Shown: in pieces, positions 1-11,960 of the stretch | Position numbering within the stretch: the first letter of the stretch is position 1 | How the letters are laid out: the number at the start of each line of letters is the position of its first letter | Assembly: GCA_946699065.1 (NCBI GenBank) | Contig: CAMPDV010000916.1 | Coordinates: 96,553-160,552, forward strand | Direction: 5' to 3' | Length of the DNA: 64,000 bases | Source: Loxodes magnus | Taxonomy: Eukaryota > Ciliophora > Karyorelictea > Loxodida > Loxodidae | Made by a program: the position numbers and the translations under genes | The notes under the pieces: generated by a model | The model's input: the letters and a program-made list of their open reading frames with translations, nothing else | Told to the model about the DNA's origin: nothing | The model's database searches: none

Positions 1-195
1 TTGTGGTTCGGCTTCTGATGCAGCTTGCTGCCAATAAATTCGAAAATCTAATCTTCACCTTCAGGTTCCTGTTTAACTTCGTTTTTTCCCTTTAAGCCTA
101 ACTTATAACCTCTATTAATTTATACTCTGAATAAATCCTAAATGATTTAGGTTTGATATTTAAAGGATTAGATGATATGAAATGATTGGAAGTGG
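1..195 (-). CDS. Possible coding region cut by the left window edge
   Basis: Read on the minus strand with TAA/TAG as Gln, one frame stays open from about base 195 to base 1. Its last 40 codons, in the most GC-rich 110 bases of the first 5 kb, encode a charged, protein-like stretch (NRGYKLGLKGKNEVKQEPEG, then EDQIFEFIGSKLHQKPNH). The local GC jump at an open frame is the main support. No domain is recognisable, no start is defined, and the upstream part is ordinary AT-rich DNA. It could be the 5' or an internal part of a gene lying to the left. I do not know its function. Confidence 0.3.
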
Positions 196-3100
196 AATGG
201 GGTTGGCTAGTGATAGTTATAGTTATAGTTTGGAGATGTAGAATTTAGAATATCTGAATTAAATGTAGTGACAGTTTGTTATATTATTGGTAATTATGAT
301 TATCTACATTTGCACCCAATCTAGTGGCTAGCTTAAATGAAGATTTTATATTGCAAGCTTTAGTTGTAGCTTGGTTTTTAAGGTTATTTTGGTTTTTAAA
401 GGATTGGCTAAAAAGTTGAAACTAGAATTGAAGTTTGAAGATATTAAAGATATGATGATATAGTAGCATGAATGAGTATGATGGATATGGTTATGAAAAT
501 GAGCAGATGACTGATAAGGAGTATGTTAAACTGAAGCGAGAATAAGGAGTGGTATGATGATTGATGAGTTAAGGTGATGATGATTAAAGAGATAATATTG
601 GTATAGGAAGACTATGTATTATTTAGTTAGGAATGAATATAATAGTTTAGAATATTGAGTTATTAAAAAGGAGAATTGAAGGCAATAAGATTAGATAATG
701 ATATCTATATAACTAGTTGATGTTGATTAAAAAAGAGAAATGAATTAGTATAGTGTAAGCCTTAGATTAAAATTAGTGTTTTAATAATCTTAAGCTTAAT
801 TATGAGCAATTATGTTAATTTTTTGAATGACTATTAAATTAAAGCGTCTCTACTAGGACTTTTGAAATGTATGGGATTGATTTTGATAAATAGTTGTACT
901 TACTACTAAATAATGGTTTTTTGTTTGTGTTTTAGTTGTGTTATCTTAACTACTTATGTAGTGTTAATTGAAATAATGAATTAGTTTTAGCTTTTATGGA
1001 TTTGATTAAGGTTATTATGATTTTGTATCTATGTTAGCCATAGGTATATTTCATAAATGATAATTTATTCCTATATATTTCATAAGTATAATAGTAGGGA
1101 AAATTGTTGCATTTTATTTTTTGAATTTAAAAGTAAAAACTTAGAAGGCCATAAGATTGTGGATAGGTTTATGGAAGATATGGTATAATAAGTTAGCTCT
1201 GTAGTTGATGTGTAGCAAGCATAATTACTAAAAGAGCTATTTATACATTAGAATAATAAACTTAAACTTATATGAAAATAAAGGTTTTAGTTAAATTGTC
1301 TAGTAGTTAATTCTAAATTAAATATACCATTCTAAAACACCATATAGCATCATATCAATAATCAGGCTTAATCATATACAAACCTAAAGTACTAATCATC
1401 AATACATACTTACTATCTATCTAAATCCTAACTATTTATTCAATCAGATTTACCTTACAACAAACCTTTAAGTCAACATACAAATTAAGTCTAATTTCTT
1501 CTAAACAGACTCAAACTTACAGCTGAAAAACTAAAATGCTCAATTACAGAACAACAACTTTAAATCTTATTTAAGAAATTAAGCTACACAAGATTAAGCA
1601 GATTAGAGCCAAATATTTAAATTATAGAATTCAGAGAGATTAATTTAAAGAGAGAAAGGAATATCAACCCTTTATTAAGTAGTTATTTATTAATTTAACT
1701 AAACCATCTTTATTATTATACCTCTCTGCTTCTTATTCAAATAACACTAATCAATCATCATTCAAACCTTATTAAAATACCTAAGTGCTACCTTAAATCT
1801 AAATTAATAACTAATAATTACCAAAGAATAAAATACAAAAAGATAAGATATTATTTAAATCAATAGAGTAGCTTTAAGTTAATTACTATATTTCATCATT
1901 CTAATCTAATTTCAAATATTACCATTATCTTACCAGCCATACCAAAATATTTCCCTTTTTTACATTTTGCTAAACATATAATAGTTTATGATTCAAATCT
2001 ATTTCAAAATTATCATCTTAAAAATTATATAGAGAGAAGATAAATCTTTACTAATAACATCTTTAAATTTCAAATTATTAACATAAGTCTAAACTAAAAA
2101 ATACATTTTTATTCAGTTATCATACAACTATTCAACTCTTTATTCTAAACCTTTAGTCTTTAACTATCAAATTGCATTTGCTAAACATTTATATCCATAA
2201 ACTATTGATGTTTTCATTGAGTCTAATCTTTTTTGGATGAACTTCTTAATAATTACATCCTTAAACTTTTATAATTTTCTTTATCTTTTATAAAGCAGGT
2301 TTATATAAGGTGCTAGTCCATTTATATTCTTTTAAGATATTAATGCAAATAACCCTTTTTTTTACTTAGTCTTTCTTCTAATTTTGTTCTTTAGCTCTAA
2401 ATCATCTGGGTGATTCAAGCTTCTAAATCCATTTTTCTTAAAAGTATTTTTGTTAGAAGCTATAAAACTACAGCTAGACCTTATTTTCAGTCCCTTCTAA
2501 AATAAATGTTAGAGTATTTCCTGTCAATATAGCCACATTCTATATTATTAGAATATCCAATTGGCACAAGCAAATTATCTTTTCTTTATAAGCTAACTGT
2601 TTTAAAGTGGTGGGGGTAATTCTTCTATATCTGCTTCTGTTAAGAATAGTATTCTAGTTTATCTTCTGAAGAGAATCCATATTATCGCTAAGTTGAATGT
2701 TCCTTCAAACTCTCTTTTTTATAGGATTGGAATGCAAACTCAATTGAGAGACTAGTGAGCTACTATAGATTGCTACCCTATAAATCTAAAATAATTATTA
2801 CTAGCTATATAATCGAACAACTTTATGATAAAAGTACTTTGATGATTGTTGCTTTTTTAAGTTTCTTAGGATTAATAATATTTAAATTTAAAGCTAATGG
2901 AGTCGGTAAGACTATTAACTTTGAAATGTTACTTCTTGATAATTTATCGCTATAAGTCTTCCTTATCTATCCCCTTGTGCTGCTTTTCTAAATATTACTG
3001 AAATTAATTACTTGGTGAGATTTTACCTCTATTAGATACTAATCTTCGTCATTGAAAAGATCTCAGTAAATTATTAGTTGTAGCACGTTTCTAGAAGTTA

Positions 3101-3750
3101 AGAAACAGATATAGTAATAATCAAAGTTTGTTGTAGAGTATTCAAATTTAGTGATGTAGTTTTTTTATACAGTTTGCTAACGATAAGTCCTAAGATCTCA
3201 TTTTCTACCCTAAGCTTTACAATATTAACTCCACTTTTACATTTCCAGTGTCAGCTAATTCCCTTTTAATTCACCTCTCAATCTAGATTAGCCCTCTATT
3301 AAGCTTTACTTTATCTTTACCTTTCATATAATTATAGTCTAAATCTCCAGATTTAACTAATAGAAAATTTTATCAATTACCAGCGTTGCTTGGGTAAAAT
3401 CTACAAACTTTAAGTTTAAATTTACCAAATACGATGATATGATTAGTTTAGCTACCCGAATCCTAAGCCGAAGCAGCATTTTAATCTATAATATTTCTCA
3501 ACTAAGTTAAATCAAAATCTAGCTCAGTTTCTTATTTAATCAGACACATTTCCTAGTTATCATTATCCACTTGCGCTTATCCAAACCCAATCTAATACTA
3601 GTTTATTCAGCTTCTTGCTGGCTTTACAAGATTGCTTTTCTTTATACTATTTTAGCTCCTTCATCGTTCTATCTTCTATGCCGATAGACCTTTAATCCAG
3701 TTGCTATATCTTAAGAACTTTTTATTACAAGATTTGACTAACAAACGTTT
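196..3750. other. AT-rich stretch without a supported gene
   Basis: Degenerate A+T sequence with strong local strand asymmetry (purine-rich around 400-1300, pyrimidine-rich around 2100-3700). Short frames exist in every direction because TAR is sense, but none shows a motif or a base-composition jump. I see no RNA gene. Confidence 0.5.
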
Positions 3751-3754
3751 AATT

Positions 3755-3935
3755 AATTAATATCACTTTAAGATATTAAAGATATCATAGATATAAATAA
3801 AGAAAAATGATTGAGCATGATAGATAACTTTATCTATTGCTAGTATGTAACTAGGATATAAATAGAATCAGATGACTGGCAGAGAAATATCTGTTTTAGA
3901 TGAAAAAACAACACTAATAAGAGTAATAAAATATT
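3755..3935 (+). repeat. Dispersed repeat R, copy 1
   Basis: Contains the marker AAGATATTAAAGATA followed by a region rich in TAGATAT, AAGCA and CAGA words. The same order of words is seen at about 10,480, 53,785 and 59,745. This copy is among the more diverged. It is probably part of a larger old element whose best copies are the 8.5-12 kb and 57.2-60.6 kb direct repeats. Confidence 0.5.
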
Positions 3936-4984
3936 TAAAGGAATTAGATTTATACCTCAAACAGATTATATTATTAGTAGATAAAAAGCAAACTTTAACA
4001 ATAATATATCATATAACTACAACAGCATTATCACAGTTAAAGTTTTAGTTTAAAACAATTTAGATAAGACTAATAATATTAATTAGCTTAAGAGAATTAA
4101 AGATAATAGAAGTATAGTATCTAATATATAAGTAGTAACTAGTTATTGCTAATAAAGACAATTTAATAGTTATTATATAATCCTTTATTAAAAATAGTCT
4201 CTTTATTACCCTAAGCTTTATTATCTACTATCTTCTTTATTCTTTATATCTTACTAATTAAGGTTAAGTTTTGATATCATTATTATAGCTATTCCTATAT
4301 GTTTCTTAGGAGAAAGCAAATAAAACATTAAAGCTCTGAGTTTCTAAGAGAAGTCTAACTATATTAGTACAGTCTAAGATATGCATTGAGACTGGAACTT
4401 TAAATGTGTCTAGAAGTTATAATAGAATGTTCTATACCTTGTGATTAAGTATTTGCAGCTAGGATTTTTAAAGTGGCTTAGTCACTACAATTTAGTAAGG
4501 TATCATAAGAATGTGGTAGGTATTACTTTGATTAAAAGCAGCTAAGTTACTTAAGGTTTAAGGATTAATTATTGAGGAAATGTTGCTGAAACCTAAAATT
4601 GGGAATATATATGCAGTTTGAAGAGATTTAGATTATAGAAGAGTAAAGTAATAAATAGCAATTCTGTAAGGAAAGAAAAAGAAATAACTAACAAATCAGC
4701 ATTTATAGTCTTAAAATTTTGCTTCTAGAGGAAAATTCTTCTCAGCAGGAGAAGTTAGAGATAGTCTGGAATTCTTCGGCAGATAAAGTTAAGAACTACA
4801 GAAAACATTGATTTGATAATTGAATAATAGTGGTGAATCGAGTGTTAAAATAATGAGTGAGTGTAAAATGATGCATAACTGAATAATAGTGTTTTGAGCA
4901 TTATGAGTGATTGAAAATAATAATGGTAATGATTTAAAAAGGATTAGTGTTATTATATTTGATTGGTTGAAATAGTAGTAATAA
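3936..4984. other. AT-rich stretch without a supported gene
   Basis: No frame, RNA or repeat that I can support. The last 200 bases are rich in TGA and TAAT words and run into the 18S-like fragment. Confidence 0.5.
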
Positions 4985-5395
4985 ATTGGGTAGTTCATTA
5001 CACTATAGATAATTATAAAAAGGATAATTAATTTAAAGATATAAAACATTCAAAATATTTATTAGATATCGTCCGTGTGGAAATTTTAATACACGAGAAC
5101 CACGCTGGAGAGTATGGCAGGCCATTCAATTTTCTGTCCTATCAGCTTTCTATTGTAGTGTATTGGATTACCATGGCAGTGACAGATAACAGAAAATTAG
5201 GGTTCAATTCCGGAGAGGAAGTCTGAGAGACGGTTACCACATCACAACATCAAGGAAGGCAGTAGGCACACAAATTACCCAATCCTGACTGAGAGAGATA
5301 GTGACAAGAAATAACGACAACGGGTTTCGTCTCGGTGATTGGAATGATCACAACGTAAAAGCGTTACCGAGAGCCCACTGGAGAGTAAGTCCTCC
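4985..5395 (+). pseudogene. 18S rRNA 5'-region fragment, copy 1 (decayed)
   Basis: This is a GC-rich patch in AT-rich DNA that reads as small-subunit rRNA. It holds, in order, conserved blocks of the 5' domain: TTATTAGATAT, CCTATCAGCTTTC, GTGTATTGGATTACCATGGC, GGGTTCAATTCCGGAGAGG, GGAAGGCAGTAGGC, AAATTACCCAATCCTGAC, GTGACAAGAAATAACGA, TGATTGGAATGA and CTGGAGAGTAAGTC. It corresponds roughly to nucleotides 80-500 of an 18S rRNA. The match fades before about 4,985 and stops abruptly after the TAAGTC block, before the universally conserved core of the molecule, so it cannot be a working rRNA. Many C-to-T and G-to-A type differences from the eukaryotic consensus indicate age. A second copy lies at 18,849-19,294 in the opposite orientation. 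Confidence 0.9.
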
Positions 5396-6019
5396 AATTT
5401 TGTTCTAGAGGTCTTTAAAAATATAGTATACATGAATTAAGGTTGGTTTTAACCGAAATCCCATCATAAATTTAAGGAAAAAAGCTGAAGTGAGCCTAGA
5501 TTTTGAAATAGAATAGTTAGCTTGTATATGAAATGTAATGAGTTGCTTATTTGGATGATTTGTTGCTAAAGCGTCTAATTTGGGGCAGAAAATGGTTAAT
5601 ATAGCAAAAGTTGAAAAAGTGTTCATGATAAGCAGATAAAGTGATTTGCTTTTGATAGTTAAAACTTTAAGAACAATGCTGTCAAAGATCTTATCTTTCG
5701 ATTGATTTGACACCTTGAACTAAATAGATCTAACAAATTATCATCTTAAAGACTAAATTTTTGCTTCCGTGCTTAAATAGTTAATTTATTAGTAGCAGTT
5801 ATATCCTGCATGTTCAATCGCTTAAAATTTTGTCTTATTTAATTCTAAGGAGAAAATCTAAAATATGCTAGGCTAATTTAAGATTAATAGTAGATAACTA
5901 CGATTAGATAAAAGCAGCAATTAATAGATTCTTATTTTCCTTCTGTAATATTTTAATTTTTTCCAATGTTAGCTCAAATTAATGATTGTGATTAGTTATA
6001 TATATAGTAAACTAAAAGT
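5396..6019. other. No supported gene; one short reverse frame
   Basis: A minus-strand frame of about 100 codons (5,405-5,713) is open even in the standard code, with two hydrophobic stretches, but it has no recognisable motif. The rRNA match does not continue here. Nothing else is supported. Confidence 0.4.
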
Positions 6020-6125
6020 AATTAAAGTTTAGCGTTCCCTGGATTTTCAACCAGGTTTTTGCTACCATTTTTTTAGCGTGGATGGATACCACGCCATTTT
6101 TTTTTGTGAATGGAACCACTGAGAA
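6020..6125 (-). other. Three tandem TGG/CCA hairpins at the 3' end of copy A1
   Basis: In the element's sense direction three stem-loops follow one another: a weak GTG/CAC stem (6,106-6,119), GCGTGG/CCACGC with a 7-base loop (6,076-6,094), and CCTGG/CCAGG with an 8-base loop (6,038-6,055). The same three occur in the same order at 40,307-40,390 with changed loops. They overlap the end of the reading frame. A role as a 3' recognition structure for reverse transcription is inference. Confidence 0.6.
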
Positions 6126-6817
6126 TCTTCTGTCTTTTATACGAATATCTTCTTCTTGTAAATTCCCGTTTCGGTGATTCAGAGTCTGCTAAGCATTCTT
6201 AACGTTCTTTGTTGTTCTTTCATCTAAATTTATCTTCACTGATCGCAATTTTGTAATAGGTGTCACTTTGATTTGCAATAATAGCAATTTTTGATTGGTC
6301 TTTTCTTGAATCTCTTCAGAAATACTTTTTCTTCAAGTTAATCGATTCTTTGGAGTAATTCTATATTAATCTTTTCGTCATTCTATTTTTCTTGGATGTT
6401 TGTTTATGTAGAAACTTTTTCAATAATCATATTTTGTTCTTGCTTAAAATTCGATTGAGATTATTCATATAGTTACTATTCCGTGACTAAATTATTTTAA
6501 ATTAATTGTCGTCTTATTATTAGTAGCTCGTTGTTTTAATCTTCGATAGTATTCATTAGTTCTCTTATTTTTTCCCCTTGATTGTAAATTGTTTCCTAAT
6601 AATTTTGTATTATTGTTTTCATTTAATCAATTTATATTTAGATTTCTGATTATTTTTGTACTTTTACTGGATTCGTCTCTATTGTTCCAATTATAACTTT
6701 TCCTTCAGATGAGGAACTTGATTTATCTTCTTCTTGTTATTGTTTCTGCATTAGTTTCGCAGCTTTCCTTTTTGCGTTCTTAATTTGGTTTTTGGAAAGG
6801 CGAATAGATTATTCCAT
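6047..6817 (-). CDS. Coiled-coil/zinc-knuckle element protein (gag or ORF1-like), copy A1
   Basis: The ATG at 6,817 opens a frame of 256 codons, using TAA/TAG as Gln, ending at a TGA at 6,047-6,049. The N-terminus is basic (MEQSIRLSKNQ), followed by a Ser/Glu-rich patch near residues 35-42. A Gln/Glu-rich segment that should form coiled coil spans about residues 55-165. A CX2CX4HX4C zinc knuckle (CYYC...H...C) lies at about residues 178-191. This architecture fits the nucleic-acid-binding ORF1 or gag protein of a retroelement. Three in-frame TGAs (6,263-6,265, 6,236-6,238, 6,179-6,181) interrupt it if TGA is stop. The first sits inside the knuckle and the other two coincide exactly with TGAs in the diverged relative at 39,607, so I infer that TGA is sense (Trp). 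With TGA as stop the protein would end inside the knuckle after 184 residues. Confidence 0.7.
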
Positions 6818-6829
6818 TTTTTTAAATTA

Positions 6830-8464
6830 CTTAAAAGTATATTGTGATTAGTTATTAAGCAGGTTTTATATATAAGTTAATTATCTTTAGAACATATTAA
6901 TTACAATACTATTTGATGCTCTTAACACAAGTTATAAATTTTAGTTTTAATAGTTTTTAGTTAATGTACAAGTTTAGTTTATTTTAACTTAACATCAAGA
7001 CAGAATATAACATTATTCCTCTTATACATTGCATTTAAACATCACTACCTATACATTACCACTTAGACAATTAATCTCATTAAACCCGTCATCACATATC
7101 ACACAAATGCTTGCATTTTAAACATTTTTAATCACTAAATTAATTATAAGAAAATAAATAGCTTTAATTATATCCTTATAATATAGATAATCCATAGACA
7201 AGCAATTTATTAAGAGTTTAAATATTATTAAAGAGAATGCTTAATTAAATAATATTTATGACTCTATCATAACGTATTCTATATGCTTTTTGTGGATAAC
7301 TTTAATCTTTTATGATAGTTTTATTAATATTCAATTAATTTAAAATTCAATTCACAAATTACAAATTAATATCTAATAGAGAAAGCTGCTAGCGTTATCT
7401 CTGCCAAATGGCATTTTTAGTTTTAGTTCTTATTTCTTATTTAACAATTTCCCTTTTAGATTTCATGCCTTTTATCTAACTAATTTAATTCCAGAGGTTC
7501 AATATTTTACTATTTATCTACTTCTTAAATTTATCTTTATCATTCAAATACTCTTTTCTTTTACTCGCCCAGCCTTTTTTCTTATTTTATTATTAAAAAT
7601 TAGCTTGCTGAAATGAGATTTTAACACCCTAGATAGCCTTGTTAAACTTAAGTAACTTTTAATGTAGTAATTAACTAACCAAGATCGCATAGTTAGAAGA
7701 TCCTCCAGTTTGCATATTTTCTATCTTTTATTCCATTTCTGAAAGCAATCTTCTATTTTCATTGATATAATTAGCATTCTTATTACACCTTCTAATTACT
7801 AGATATCCAGCAAAAAAATTCTTAGAATAAAATCTATTTAATAAATACTATAAAAGGCCTATTTTAGCTTTCTTTAGTATTTGATTTTAATTAAATTTTA
7901 GGAATTTATTCAATAATTGAACGTAAAAGTTTAAAAAATAAAACAGTATTTTATAATATATAAATACCGCCCAAATTTGTTTGACTCTATTTAAAGGTTA
8001 AAATCTTTATTTATCCGCCTTTTTCTTGATTTCTCAAGTTAGTTTTGCTTCATAGGTTATAATCCTTTAAAGTACATCAAGATCTTTCTACTATCTAATC
8101 TAATCGACATCATTTAAAACCTTGATCTATTAGCTCTAAAATATCTTACAGCCCCAGTTTTGAGTTTATCATGAGAATTTATCGAAATTCAGCTTTATTT
8201 TTTTAATTATCTCCCTTCTAAATATAGATCTGTGAATTTTTCATTAGCATTTAAGATCCCTCCCATGTCTTACATGTTTATTGAAGCAAGCAGCTTAAAT
8301 TTATCTTCCTGCATTAAATTTTGAAAGCACTATTATAATTCTCGATGTTTTTCTTAATATTAATAATAAAATCATTTTTCTACTGAGAAATTGCTTACCC
8401 ACCAAATTACTATTTCTTCAATTACTCATTTTACAGCCTCAAAAAGAGCAATTTTAAGCTAAAA
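6830..8464. other. AT-rich stretch without a supported gene
   Basis: Upstream of element A1. No gene, RNA or repeat that I can support. Confidence 0.45.
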
Positions 8465-8479
8465 GTATCATTGATACTT

Positions 8480-8835
8480 GATGCTTTTTTAATTAATTAG
8501 TATATATAAAAAATGAACTGAAACCTAATTAAGTTAAGGAATGTTTTCCTTTGAATAGTGCTTCTCTAAATATCTTTTTTAGCTTTTCACTTTTGCTATT
8601 TATCAGCTTTTAACTTTAGTCTTCAGGTTGGTTTCTTAATTATAAATTTACATCCAATAAGTTTAAGATCTCGTAAATTTCTCATCATTCCATTTTTACT
8701 TCGCTTTTTAAGATTTATCTTATATTTCCCTTAAAACTTAATCTCTTTTGGATCTTGACTCTCAATCTTGATATTCTTTGCCTTTCTTAATCTAGATTCT
8801 GGTTATACTTATTAGGCCTCTTTATATACTTCTTC
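8480..8835 (-). pseudogene. Conserved minus-strand coding remnant inside the direct repeat, copy 1
   Basis: In the minus-strand frame with TAR as Gln, the block encodes a basic, probably coiled-coil stretch (RLRVKIQ, SEVKME, RNQPED, LFKGK, TQLGFSSFFIYT) that is also found in frame in the other repeat copy at 57,240-57,600. Amino-acid order is better kept than a neutral alignment would suggest, but both copies have frame damage or TGAs (a TGA-TGA pair here after KME). I do not recognise a family. It is best read as the remains of an element protein. Confidence 0.4.
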
Positions 8836-10439
8836 TTTAAGAAACATAGCAGATTCTAGTATTTATGTATGGCTTAATGTTAAACCTCGTTACAAAACTT
8901 CTTAGACTCTTAGATATCACCAGCTTAAATTACGTTCTTATATTATACCTTTCCTATTTAAATTACCAAAATATTGTAAAGAAGTATTTTAAGAATCCAA
9001 TAGTACTTTTGGTGCTAAATATCCTGAGGAATAGTTTTTCTAAAGTAGGAAGAACTGGTTATTCTAACCTATTCTAATTTGGTTACATATTCTACTTTCA
9101 ATAGTTGATGTATCGCTAGCAATTTAGCTTGCAAATCTGAGACAAAAGTAGTCAAACGTCTTTAAATATTGGTTCTGTTAATATTTTCTTATACTGAAAC
9201 AGTTCTTTAAATAAGCACATTTATTAAATTACCTAGACTAAATCTTATTACAACCTCTTAAATAATCTGTCATAATAACTAGTTAGAGATATCTTAGATA
9301 TTAAAGTATTTCTAAAATAAATAATATCTCTTATGAATAATTAAACTTATAATGTATTTTGCTACTTCTCTTTTATTAGATTTAGATTTACTATTACTTA
9401 GCTTTCTTCTTTATTGGATCTATATTTTATTTTACCCTCCAAATATTTTTTGTTCTAATACTTGAATTGCTTATAATTATCTACCTTATGTATGTTAAAT
9501 TTCTATATTTAAGGATAATTAAAGTATTTTCTACTTATTGGATATTAACAGTCTAATCCTCATTATTTATTTTCCTTTTCATTTAATCCTTTTTTAATTT
9601 CCTTCATTTAAAAACAATATAATTAATTTATAGTTTTAGCTTAATTAAGAAGACAAATCTAAGTATCTAGTTTAGTAAGATAGTTAGATATAAAAGGGTA
9701 ACCATAAGAATAATAAAGAAAAGTGATTTAATAAAATATACTATCAATGATACTTTACTGTAGCATATCAAATGCTAAGCAGTTTATATCTTTAGTTTAT
9801 ATTTGATAGAAATGAAGCTACCCAATATTTAAATATCAAAATATAATTAAAAATAATAACAAAAAGAGATATAGGAGCATGCATTAGACTATAGAGTCTA
9901 ACTACAAGTCATCCACTCATTAATTAAAACTAAGAAAAGATAAAGTAGAAAAATTAGATTTAAATACAGAAACTTATTCTTATGGAAGCCTTAAGAATAG
10001 AAGGTCTGTTAAGCTAAACAACACTATAGAAGAAGTTTCTAAACATATTTCCTAAGCAATTTTCATTCTAATATTCGAAATATAAAGCGGCATTAACTTT
10101 ATTTCTCTGTAGCTAGCTAGTTAGGAAGTAGAAAGATTATCTTAATTAGTTACTTATTTTAGAGACTGAACTATCAGTCAGCATATACGTTAGCAGTAAT
10201 TTAAATTTGCACAAGGATACATAATTAGTCCAGCATCTTCTGATAAGCTTTACTTTGAGTCTTTAAGGTTAGTTTTAGTTACTTACATTTAATATTTGGA
10301 AAATGCTTTGGTAATAAAGCAGTTATTATTATAATTAAGATAAACTTTACTTTATTCAGCTTTAAAGCTGCTTAGTCTAGTCCCTAGTTCCTTAATTTTC
10401 TTTTAATATCCCAATCATTTTATCATATTGCTAAGTTAG

Positions 10440-10640
10440 ATCTTTTCATTAGTAAGTAAACTGGCAGATTTTTTATTAGCAAAAGTCTTAAGATATTAAA
10501 GATACCAAGAAGAATAATTAGTAATAAGATCAAGCAGCTAACATAGTCTGCTATAGCTTAAACCAAGGATCTTATTTATAGATATAAAGCAGATAGCTCA
10601 GAAGGAAGATTTATAAAAGGACTAAAAAGAATAATGAAAT
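10440..10640 (+). repeat. Dispersed repeat R, copy 2
   Basis: Lies inside direct-repeat copy 1. The words CTTTTCATTAGTAAGTAAACT, ATATTAAAGATACCAA, AACATAGTCTG and CAGATAGCTCAGAAGGA also occur in order at 59,700-59,890, and more diverged versions at 3,755 and 53,775. Confidence 0.65.
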
Positions 10641-11960
10641 TATATATTAAAGAAGCATTATGAAATCCATATTCAGCTAAGAATTTGATTAAACATAATA
10701 AGAGAGAAAGGCAGATTCATCTTAACATTGCAAGATTTGACGTTCATTAGAGAAAAATCTACCTTTATATTATTTAAGTTCAGCTACTAAGAGAAAGAAT
10801 ATAATAAAATAGTAAATTATAAAGAAGAAAATTAGATATTAAGAAGTAGAATGATTTGCGTTAATAACTAAGTATTAGTTTTAGTATTATAATATTGTAA
10901 AATTAATACTCTTATAAAAATAGATTTAAGCAAAGAATTATTTAAAGATATCAATTTAATTTAATGTTTATAAAGTTATTAAATTACTGTTTTGCTAAAA
11001 TTAATTTTAACATCTAAGAGATTACATTAAGTCTTAGCTTTAAAATTAATTATGAGTTATAGCAAAAACCTTTTTCAAAACTGTTTATTTTACCAGCTTT
11101 CTTATTTCTACTTTTAATTACCATATAATAGTAGGATCCATGAATAATAGATACCCATTCTCTTCTTTTTTACTTCAAATGATGCTTCATGAATAAATTT
11201 TGGTCACTATCTAATTACCAACTGAGTAGGTTGTTTTTATTGCTACTTCATTTGAATGTATTAGAATTAACTTTCTTCTATAATTTTAAATAACCCTATC
11301 TTCAATTCTTCATAGTTTAATCTTACTATCTTATTTAGATTCTTTAGCTAGACAACTTTCAATAGCATTCATTTATTCTTTTATTTCCTTTATAGCGAAG
11401 TTATTATATGCAACAATTAACTTAACCTAAATAGGATTTAGAAATATATTCTAATCATTCTGAATTTAATATTGCATCTCTTAAACTTACTCTAAACTGC
11501 TGAGATTGTACAATATTAACCTTAATTCTTTAAATTTTTCCCCTAATTCTGCTTAATTTAGTTTCTATCAGATTAACTTTTTGGTGCTCATCTTGTTTCT
11601 TACAACTCCTAGTCTAGATATCTCTTATCATGATTGTATCTTTGTCCTATATAATATCTGGAACAGCACTGGAAGTTATTTACCACACTTAATTAACCTA
11701 AAGCAATTTTTAAAACTTATTTACGCATATCCTATTTCTCCTTTCCTAAAATCTCAATTATAATTTTTAGCCAGAATATACCGCCTGAAGCTTAAATCTA
11801 ACAGCAAGTCAAAAAATGTAATGAAAGCTAAGGTAAAAATGAAATAATAAGTTTTATTACTTTAAATTTAAGATTGAGATTAGAAAGGTAAGTAAAATAG
11901 CCATTAATAGTAGATAGGATAAACATATGAGTGACTGCTAAGAGAAGATATATATGATTT

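Larger units (their letters stand above)
6000..6825 (-). mobile_element. Small ORF1-only element, family A, copy A1
   Basis: A roughly 0.8 kb unit that starts with a short A-run directly before the ATG and ends after three small hairpins. Its first 597 coding bases are about 99% identical to the inverted copy at 63,404-64,000: I count only about four or five differences by direct reading. The two copies have unrelated flanks right up to the A-run, so the unit begins within about eight bases of the ATG. There is no reverse transcriptase inside, so it would depend on another element such as the LINE at 30.6-34.9 kb. A diverged relative is at 39,607-40,461. Confidence 0.75.
8465..11960 (+). repeat. 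Old long direct repeat, copy 1
   Basis: Collinear with 57,215-60,600. Shared landmarks in order are the CTAATTAAGTTA/TTTCCTTTGAATAG block (8,530; 57,275), TTGACTCTCA (8,755; 57,515), CTTAGACTCTTAGATATCACC (8,900; 57,660), AACTATCAGTCAGCATATACG (10,170; 59,435), repeat R (10,485; 59,750) and CACTGGAAG (11,668; 60,324). Between blocks the copies differ by many substitutions and small indels. Copy 1 carries about 0.45 kb (11,160-11,630) missing from copy 2. Copy 2 carries about 0.5 kb (58,550-59,045) missing here. Confidence 0.75.

Noticed and set aside
2755-2955. 66-codon frame
   Set aside because: Short, no motif, and in the ciliate code it is not a bounded reading frame.
5405-5713. 102-codon minus-strand frame, open in the standard code, beside the 18S fragment
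   Set aside because: No motif, no homologue that I recognise, and no GC jump over the frame itself; noted only in the description of the stretch.
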